Assembly: GCF_016920785.2 (NCBI RefSeq)
Contig: NW_024609857.1
Location: forward strand, 70,058,252-70,122,251
From: Ixodes scapularis
Lineage: Eukaryota > Arthropoda > Arachnida > Ixodida > Ixodidae
Reading direction: 5' to 3'
Length of the DNA stretch: 64,000 nt
In this document: one piece after another, positions 55,826 through 64,000 of the stretch
How the letters are laid out: each line of letters opens with the position of its first letter
How positions within the stretch are numbered: position 1 is the first letter of the stretch
Program-made: the position numbers and the translations under genes
The notes under the pieces: model-generated
What the model was told of the DNA's origin: nothing
What the model saw: the letters and a program-made list of their open reading frames with translations, nothing else
Databases searched by the model: none

Positions 55826-56005
55826 CTCATTCACACTGGAAGCGGATCCGCGTTCGCAAAGCGGTTGCGAACGCGGTTGTATAAAGATCCAGTACAATTG
55901 CACATGCACTCGATGACATCAAGTGCGCATGCAATTGTACTGGATCTTTATAGAACCGCGTTCGCAGCCGCTTTGCGAACGCGGATCCGCTTCCAGTGTG
56001 AATGA
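55826..56005. mobile_element. 180-bp foldback element with Harbinger-like ends
   Basis: Almost perfect palindrome: CTCATTCACACTGGAAGCGG inward on both sides, continuing through CGCGTTCGC..GAACGCGG and AAGATCCAGTACAATTGCA to a short centre. The ends match the E1-E3 elements at 38-42 kb. Confidence 0.85.
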
Positions 56006-56937
56006 GTGGTAAGGCTCACAAAGTTTCAAGTTTTCCCATCTGTTATGCTGTTATCCCATCTACCTAGGTCCCTAACCACTCATGTTCATCTGTGCTGCTA
56101 AGCACGATTGATATTGCTCCCGTGCTTGTCTTAGACACAAGCTGAAGTGCAATAAAAACTGATCTGAGCTGCTCCTAGCCTGCTCCAAAACAGCTGTTTC
56201 AGCTGCTCCCGTGGCTACTCCCAAGTACATTTCATGAGTTCCACCCCTGGATTGGGGACTGGGGAGGAAGCTACTGCTTAGTCCCCAGTTTTTGATAGCA
56301 GTTTTAGTACAAATGCACTCTCTCACCCCCTCAGTTCTGTGAAAACTTTCAGGGATATCTAAAGAGAAAATAAAGTTTTTAATGCTCGTGCTCTCTAAGC
56401 ACTCGAGGCTGACCACCTGATTCGACGACGCGAAAGAGTGCAAGTAGCCCTTCGTTCTAATAGGAGATTTTAAGTGGCTGCCCAAACTTAGAAAAGTCTA
56501 GGATATGAGCTTAGCCAGTTTTACATAGACTCTTCTGCAACATCTCATGAACCTTAGAAATAAAGCATTACTCAAACTGGATCGAGTTTTCCGGTTGGTT
56601 CATCAGTTCTCAAGAAATGTTTCACATTATAAAGCAAATCACTATTGTAATTCCGGCATTGCATTTTTTCACAGTTTCGAACGAATCTAAGCTTGAATGA
56701 AGTGTATCGGTTTTGACTAAGGAACAGGAGAACAAGACCCTCAAGTCAAACATAGGTTTTAGATATCGGATCACAGGATGAACAATTAGGGGCTATGTCC
56801 ATTTGACTTTTGTATAAGATGCATGACTAATAATTAAATGGGCTGAGGGGGGCTGTGTCTTATGCACAAAGCTCAATTTGCACATGTTGATTTGATACAG
56901 ATATTTAATTATTTTTTCTTTGTTTTCTCTTCTTTAG

Positions 56938-57029
56938 CACATCACGTTACATGCAGCATCTGAAAACAAAGGCAAAACACCACGGGGCTCCACTTTGGCT
57001 TCTCAAGGACCGAAATAAAGTGTTCGAAG
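56938..57029 (+). other. Exon-like segment c in the CACTA-like element
   Basis: CTTTAG acceptor and GTACTT donor around an open frame (TSRYMQHLKTKAKHHGAPLW onward). Entry phase differs from segment b, so it cannot follow it directly. Family unknown. Confidence 0.3.
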
Positions 57030-57560
57030 GTACTTTTCTTATTTTCTGATCAATTATTCAGGTGACATTGCATGATTGTTGCAAGCAGCATAGGAAAGAA
57101 TACTCAATATTCTTTTAAAGAGATCCTTTTCCAATTCAAAATTCTGTAACCTTTTTTTTTATAGAAAACCTGTTGGTCTCAGCGTCATAATGAACATTAC
57201 TCTATGTATAGAGCAGTATCACTAAGGGACTGGCTGTAAAACGAACTGGAGAAATTTGCTCCTACAAGCATTGAGCTCATATTCTTACCAAAGGTCTATT
57301 TTAGCGGTGAACACTATTGTGACATGTCAAGGCACAGCTCCGTCTCTGTGGAATGTGAAAACAGCATTCTCTATATTTTCAAGCATGAGTGCCGACGCAG
57401 ATGACAGAGTGACGTTTGGTGTTGTTGAAAAGGTGCTTTATATCGCTGTTTGAAATTGCAATGATCGCAGTGGCCAATCAGACTGCAGATAATGTTTTGT
57501 GATCCCACTGCCTTCTATAATTCTGCATGTTGATCTGAATGCCAGAACTTGCAGAAGAAA

Positions 57561-57710
57561 ACACAACTGACATTGAGGAAACTTGCTGCAGATGCATTGT
57601 TCAGCTGTATTGCCTGCTTTCCACAACAGGTGGTGGCACTGCTCGACAAGAGCACTCAACACGACTCAGTTGTATACATCGGTGCCCATTGTCAAAAATT
57701 TTAATAATAT
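57561..57710 (+). other. Exon-like segment d, possibly terminal
   Basis: AACTTGCAG acceptor followed by an open frame (KKTQLTLRKLAADALFSC then VVALLDKSTQHDSVVYIGAH) that ends in TAA near 57704. Speculative; no family recognised. Confidence 0.3.
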
Positions 57711-57907
57711 AGTTCTATTTTTCACAGAATGGAGTTGCACCTTAAAAGTTTTCATGGGAATCTGTGTCACAAAAAGAAAACAGTTGATAATAAGTTCAGT
57801 TTGCTAAATGAAGGCATTGATTCATCCAGCTCGTTTTACAGCCCACCTTTCAATTGACACCGCCCTATGTGGAGAGCAAGTCGTCTGTTTCTTGCGTAGA
57901 CATTACG

Positions 57908-58045
57908 GTGACGTCAGAAAGGTGACGAGCTCTCATTGGCTTTGAGCGGAAGCCTGGGTAGACCACAATGCTAGACAGCATGAGGTCTACCCACTATTTT
58001 TTTTTTGTTCAATCGGTCAATAAGAGCTCGGCCTTCTGACATCAC
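57908..58045. mobile_element. 138-bp foldback MITE near the CACTA right end
   Basis: GTGACGTCAGAAAGGTGACG and GTGATGTCAGAAGGCCGAGC (read inward) pair imperfectly, as do GGGTAGACC and GGTCTACCC near the centre. Confidence 0.7.
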
Positions 58046-58430
58046 TGCAACCCCTCTGCAAGAAGCTGACAAACTTACGCTCCGCATAGGATTACGGATA
58101 CTCAAGAGTGCTTTCCGTAATATAAGTTACGGAAAGCCTACTCTGAGTGCCCTTTTACAGAACTTTTAAACACTTTTACGGATACTAGAGCGATTTCCGT
58201 AATAGGTTTTACGGAATGCATATTCCAGTCCGTTATTTTACGGACAGCTCTTGAATAGCGTTACGGATAGTAGAGCACTTTCCGTAATCTGTTTTGCGGA
58301 ACGTCCTTTAATTTGCGGATTGTGTGTGCGTTTAAAATGATTTTTCCGTTAATAGGATTACGGATGACCTTTCCGGCAGCATAGGTGCCAGAGAATTTCT
58401 CCGTAAAAGAGGGCAAATCTTTTTACAGTG

Positions 58431-61400
58431 CCCGTTCTGCTGAGTGCTGGTGGTTGCTACCGGGAAACCGCAAGACTCGGATCAGCTCCTGACACTGAAC
58501 GTGGCAAGTCATCGGCACAGCTCAATCACCGTCATCGCCCTGTGCCACCAGCCAATCACCGTTTGAAGCGACATCAGCGACACCTTCTTCTGGGTTAAAG
58601 GAGCTGTTGGGAGGCACGAGCCATCACTTTGGCAGCAGCAGCGGCGTCAGTAGTGCACAGTCGTATAACATCTCGCCTTTGCCACTTCCAGTTTTTCCCC
58701 GTTCTGCTGAGTGCTGGTGGCTGCTACCGGGAAACCGCAAGACTCGGATCAGCTCCTGACACTGAACGTGGCAAGTCATCGGCACAGCTCAATCACCGTC
58801 ATCGCCCTGTGCCACAAGCCAATCACCGTTTGAAGCGACATCAGCGACACCTTCTTCTGGGTTAAAGGAGCTGTTGGGAGGCACGAGCCATCACTTTGGC
58901 AGCAGCAGCGGCGTCAGTAGTGCACAGTCGTATAACATCTCGCCTTTGCCACTTCCAGTTTTTCCCCGTTCTGCTGAGTGCTGGTGGCTGCTACCGGGAA
59001 ACCGCAAGACTCGGATCAGCTCCTGACACTGAACGTGGCAAGTCATCGGCACAGCTCAATCACCGTCATCGCCCTGTGCCACCAGCCAATCACTGTTTGA
59101 AGCGACATCAGCGACACCTTCTTCTGGGTTAAAGGAGCTGTTGGGAGGCACGAGCCATCACTTTGGCAGCAGCAGCGGCGTCAGTAGTGCACAGTCGTAT
59201 AACATCTCGCCTTTGCCACTTCCAGTTTTTCCCCGTTCTGCTGAGTGCTGGTGGCTGCTACCGGGAAACCGCAAGACTCGGATCAGCTCCTGACACTGAA
59301 CGTGGCAAGTCATCGGCACAGCTCAATCACCGTCATCGCCCTGTGCCACCAGCCAATCACCGTTTGAAGCGACATCAGCGACACCTTCTTCTGGGTTAAA
59401 GGAGCTGTTGGGAGGCACGAGCCATCACTTTGGCAGCAGCAGCGGCGTCAGTAGTGCACAGTCGTATAACATCTCGCCTTTGCCACTTCCAGTTTTTCCC
59501 CGTTCTGCTGACTGCTGGTGGCTGCTACCGGGAAACCGCAAGACTCGGATCAGCTCCTGACACTGAACGTGGCAAGTCATCGGCACAGCTCAATCACCGT
59601 CATCGCCCTGTGCCACCAGCCAATCACCGTTTGAAGCGACATCAGCGACACCTTCTTCTGGGTTAAAGGAGCTGTTGGGAGGCACGAGCCATCACTTTGG
59701 CAGCAGCAGCGGCGTCAGTAGTGCACAGTCGTATAACATCTCGCCTTTGCCACTTCCAGTTTTTCCCCGTTCTGCTGAGTGCTGGTGGCTGCTACCGGGA
59801 AACCGCAAGACTCGGATCAGCTCCTGACACTGAGCGTGGCAAGTCATCGGCACAGCTCAATCACCGTCATCGCCCTGTGCCACCAGCCAATCACCGTTTG
59901 AAGCGACATCAGCGACACCTTCTTCTGGGTTAAAGGAGCTGTTGGGAGGCACGAGCCATCACTTTGGCAGCAGCAGCGGCGTCAGTAGTGCACAGTCGTA
60001 TAACATCTCGCCTTTGCCACTTCCAGTTTTTCTCCGTTCTGCTGAGTGCTGGTGGCTGCTACCGGGAAACCGCAAGACTCGGATCAGCTCCTGACACTGA
60101 ACGTGGCAAGTCATCGGCACAGCTCAATCACCGTCATCGCCCTGTGCCACCAGCCAATCACCATTTGAAGCGACATCAGCGACACCTTCTTCTGGGTTAA
60201 AGAAGCTGTTGGGAGGCACGAGCCATCACTTTGGCAGCAGCAGCGGCGTCAGTAGTGCACAGTCGTATAACATCTCGCCTTTGCCACTTCCAGTTTTTCC
60301 CCGTTCTGCTGAGTGCTGGTGGCTGCTACCGGGAAACCGCAAGACTCGGATCAGCTCCTGACACTGAGCGTGGCAAGTCATCGGCACAGCTCAATCACCG
60401 TCATCGCCCTGTGCCACCAGCCAATCACCGTTTGAAGCGACATCAGCGACACCTTCTTCTGGGTTAAAGGAGCTGTTGGGAGGCACGAGCCATCACTTTG
60501 GCAGCAGCAGCGGCGTCAGTAGTGCACAGTCGTATAACATCTCGCCTTTGCCACTTCCAGCTTTTCCCGGTTCTGCTGAGTGCTGGTGGCTGCTACCGGG
60601 AAACCGCAAGACTCGGATCAGCTCCTGACACTGAACGTGGCAAGTCATCGGCACAGCTCAATCACCGTCATCGCCCTGTGCCACCAGCCAATCACCGTTT
60701 GAAGCGACATCAGCGACACCTTCTTCTGGGTTAAAGGAGCTGTTGGGAGGCACGAGCCATCACTTTGGCAGCAGCAGCGGCGTCAGTAGTGCACAGTCGT
60801 ATAACATCTCGCCTTTGCCACTTCCAGTTTTTCCCCGTTCTGCTGAGTGCTGGTGGCTGCTACCGGGAAACCGCAAGACTCAGATCAGCTCCTGACACTG
60901 AACGTGGCAAGTCATCGGCACAGCTCAATCACCGTCATCGCCCTGTGCCACCAGCCAATCACCGTTTGAAGCGACATCAGCGACACCTTCTTCTGGGTTA
61001 AAGGAGCTGTTGGGAGGCACGAGCCATCACTTTGGCAGCAGCAGCGGCGTCAGTAGTGCACAGTCGTATAACATCTCGCCTTTGCCACTTCCAGTTTTTC
61101 CCCGTTCTGCTGAGTGCTGGTGGCTGCTACCGGGAAACCGCAAGACTCGGATCAGCTCCTGACACTGAACGTGGCAAGTCATCGGCACAGCTCAATCACC
61201 GTCATCGCCCTGTGCCACCAGCGAATCACCGTTTGAAGCGACACCAGCGACACCTTCTTCTGGGTTAAAGGGGCTGTTGGTAGGCACGAGCCATCACTTT
61301 GGCAGCAGCAGCGGCGTCAGTAGTGCACAGTCGTATAACATCTTGCCTTTGCCACTTCCAGTTTTTCCCCGTTCTGCTGAGTGCTGGTGGCTGCTACCGG

Positions 61401-64000
61401 GAAACCGCAAGACTCGGATCAGCTCCTGACACTGAACGTGGCAAGTCATCGGCACAGCTCAATCACCGTCATCGCTTTGTGCCACCAGCCAATCACCATT
61501 TGAAGCGACATCAGCGACACCTTCTTCTGGGTTAAAGGAGCTGTTGGGAGGCACGAGCCATCACTTTGGCAGCAGCAGCGGCGTCAGTAGTGCACAGTCG
61601 TATAACATCTCGCCTTTGCCACTTCCAGTTTTTCCCCGTTCTGCTGAGTGCTGGTGGCTGCTACCGGGAAACCGCAAGACTCGGATCAGCTCCTGACACT
61701 GAACGTGGCAAGTCATCGGCACAGCTCAATCACCGTCATCGCCCTGTGCCACCAGCCAATCACCGTTTGAAGCGACATCAGCGACACCTTCTTCTGGGTT
61801 AAAGGAGCTGTTGGGAGGCACGAGCCATCACTTTGGCAGCAGCAGCGGCGTCAGTAGTGCACAGTCGTATAACATCTCGCCTTTGCCACTTCCAGTTTTT
61901 CCCCGTTCTGCTGAGTGCTGGTGGCTGCTACCGGGAAACCGCAAGACTCGGATCAGCTCCTGACACTGAACGTGGCAAGTCATCGGCACAGCTCAATCAC
62001 CGTCATCGCCCTGTGCCACCAGCCAATCACCGTTTGAAGCGACATCAGCGACACCTTCTTCTGGGTTAAAGGAGCTGTTGGGAGGCACGAGCCATCACTT
62101 TGGCAGCAGCAGCGGCGTCAGTAGTGCACAGTCGTATAACATCTCGCCTTTGCCACTTCCAGTTTTTCCCCGTTCTGCTGAGTGCTGGTGGCTGCTACCG
62201 GGAAACCGCAAGACTCGGATCAGCTCCTGACACTGAACGTGGCAAGTCATCGGCACAGCTCAATCACCGTCATCGCCCTGTGCCACCAGCCAATCACCGT
62301 TTGAAGCGACATCAGCGACACCTTCTTCTGGGTTAAAGGAGCTGTTGGGAGGCACGAGCCATCACTTTGGCAGCAGCAGCGGCGTCAGTAGTGCACAGTC
62401 GTATAACATATCGCCTTTGCCACTTCCAGTTTTTCCCCGTTCTGCTGAGTGCTGGTGGCTGCTACCGGGAAACCGCAAGACTCGGATCAGCTCCTGACAC
62501 TGAACGTGGCAAGTCATCGGCACAGCTCAATCACCGTCATCGCCCTGTGCCACCAGCCAATCACCGTTTGAAGCGACATCAGCGACACCTTCTTCTGGGT
62601 TAAAGGAGCTGTTGGGAGGCACGAGCCATCACTTTGGCAGCAGCAGCGGCGTCAGTAGCGCACAGTCGTATAACATCTCGCCTTTGCCACTTCCAGTTTT
62701 TCCTCGTTCTGCTGAGTGCTGGTGGCTGCTACCGGGAAACCGCAAGACTCGGATCAGCTCCTGACACTGAACGTGGCAAGTCATCGGCACAGCTCAATCA
62801 CCGTCATCGCCCTGTGTCACCAGCCAATCACCGTTTGAAGCGACATCAGCGACACCTTCTTCTGGGTTAAAGGAGCTGTTGGGAGGCACGAGCCATCATT
62901 TTGGCAGCAGCAGCGGCGTCAGTAGTGCACAGTCGTATAACATCTCGCCTTTGCCACTTCCAGTTTTTCCCCGTTCTGCTGAGTGCTGGTGGCTGCTACC
63001 GGGAAACTGCAAGACTCGGATCAGCTCCTGACACTGAGCGTGGCAAGTCATCGGCACAGCTCAATCACCGTCATCGCCCTGTGCCACCAGCCAATCACCG
63101 TTTGAAGCGACATCAGCGACACCTTCTTCTGGGTTAAAGGAGCTGTTGGGAGGCACGAGCCATCACTTTGGCAGCAGCAGCGGCGTCAGTAGTGCACAGT
63201 CGTATAACATCTCGCCTTTGCCACTTCCAGTTTTTCCTCGTTCTGCTGAGTGCTGGTGGCTGCTACCGGGAAACCGCAAGACTCGGATCAGCTCCTGACA
63301 CTGAACGTGGCAAGTCATCGGCACAGCTCAATCACCGTCATCGCCCTGTGCCACCAGCCAATCACCGTTTGAAGCGACATCAGCGACACCTTCTTCTGGG
63401 TTAAAGGAGCTGTTGGGAGGCACGAGCCATCACTTTGGCAGCAGCAGCGGCGTCAGTAGTGCACAGTCGTATAACATCTCGCCTTTGCCACTTCCAGTTT
63501 TTCCCCGTTCTGCTGAGTGCTGGTGGCTGCTACCGGGAAACCGCAAGACTCGGATCAGCTCCTGACACTGAACGTGGCAAGTCATTGGCACAGCTCAATC
63601 ACCGTCATCGCCCTGTGCCACCAGCCAATCACCGTTTGAAGCGACATCAGCGACACCTTCTTCTGGGTTAAAGGAGCTGTTGGGAGGCACGAGCCATCAC
63701 TTTGGCAGCAGCAGCGGCGTCAGTAGTGCACAGTCGTATAACATCTCGCCTTTGCCACTTCCAGTTTTTCCCCGTTCTGCTGAGTGCTGGTGGCTGCTAC
63801 CGGGAAACCGCAAGACTCGGATCAGCTCCTGACACTGAACGTGGCAAGTCATCGGCACAGCTCAATCACCGTCATCGCCCTGTGCCACCAGCCAATCACC
63901 GTTTGAAGCGGCATCAGCGACACCTTCTTCTGGGTTAAAGGAGCTGTTGGGAGGCACGAGCCATCACTTTGGCAGCAGCAGCGGCGTCAGTAGTGCACAG
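58431..64000 (+). repeat. 267-bp satellite, second block (about 20.9 units, runs off the window)
   Basis: Begins with the last 198 bases of the interrupted unit, then 20 full units from 58629 to 63968, then 32 bases to the window end. Single-base variants mark individual units, such as TGAGCGTGG near 59832, 60366 and 63036, and TTTTTCTCCG near 60028. Confidence 0.97.

Larger units (their letters stand above)
45617..58430. mobile_element. CACTA/EnSpm-like transposon, 12.8 kb, inserted in the satellite
   Basis: The ends are CACGGTAAAAACG on the left and CACTGTAAAAAG read inward from the right. Both subterminal zones are full of CCGTAA/TTACGG motifs (45617-45740 and 58085-58430), as in CACTA elements. 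The satellite unit before the insert (71 bases) and after it (198 bases) add to 269, that is 267 plus a duplicated CC. No transposase domain is recognised, so this copy is non-autonomous or badly decayed. It contains tandem repeats, foldback elements and exon-like segments. Confidence 0.8.

Noticed and set aside
44478..63938. Repeated 78-codon open frames as a tandem protein gene family
   Set aside because: They arise because the satellite period is divisible by three. There is no ATG, each unit ends in the same stop, and no splice sites or domains are visible.
44207..64000. CRISPR array
   Set aside because: The repeat is 267 bases with no unique spacers, and the genome is eukaryotic.

Overview
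The window is eukaryotic nuclear DNA: split genes with GT..AG introns, AATAAA signals, long intergenic stretches and dense, nested transposons. The one ordinary cellular gene I can read in full is a cytosolic sulfotransferase. Its sequence style and the mix of repeats (CR1-like and Tx1-like LINEs, Penelope, Gypsy, Harbinger, mariner, hAT, CACTA, THAP/YqaJ transposons) suggest an arthropod, most likely a tick or other arachnid. The organism call is inference; there is no rRNA or marker gene.

Layout. 0-5 kb: remnants of a Gypsy pol, a Penelope-like element with a GIY-YIG endonuclease, and a CR1-like LINE. 6.0-8.7 kb: a complete two-coding-exon sulfotransferase gene on the minus strand (310 aa). 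9.35-15.59 kb: a nearly intact Ty3/Gypsy retrotransposon on the minus strand with two LTRs. Gag and Pol are joined by a probable -1 frameshift, Pol has a single stop codon, and a LINE tail is inserted in the 3' LTR. 15.6-25.6 kb: small DNA transposons, including a Harbinger-like element, a palindromic minisatellite, and a hAT-like element (8-bp target duplication) that carries an internally deleted THAP/SWIM transposon.

25.60-35.64 kb: the most interesting unit, a ~10-kb DNA transposon of the ISL2EU type with a 26-bp perfect terminal inverted repeat and two convergent spliced genes. On the plus strand is a SWIM zinc finger/YqaJ nuclease gene of five exons, broken by two nonsense codons. On the minus strand is a THAP/DDE transposase gene whose four exons join into an intact 478-codon frame. 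A LINE tail plus tRNA-like sequence, a dispersed repeat and a mariner lie in introns of the nuclease gene. A second, decayed YqaJ nuclease gene lies just outside.

38.2-42.7 kb: three head-to-tail Harbinger-like elements sharing TAA junctions. 44.2-64.0 kb: a 267-bp satellite, split within one repeat unit by a 12.8-kb CACTA/EnSpm-like element (45,617-58,430) with 2-bp target duplication CC. The satellite then continues past the window end. The CACTA element contains diverged ~487-bp tandem repeats, foldback elements and some exon-like segments, but no recognisable transposase.

Gene cooperation: in the ISL2EU-type element the transposase would bind DNA through THAP and cut at the ends, and the YqaJ nuclease is a probable accessory activity. 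The rest of the window records successive insertions rather than a pathway.
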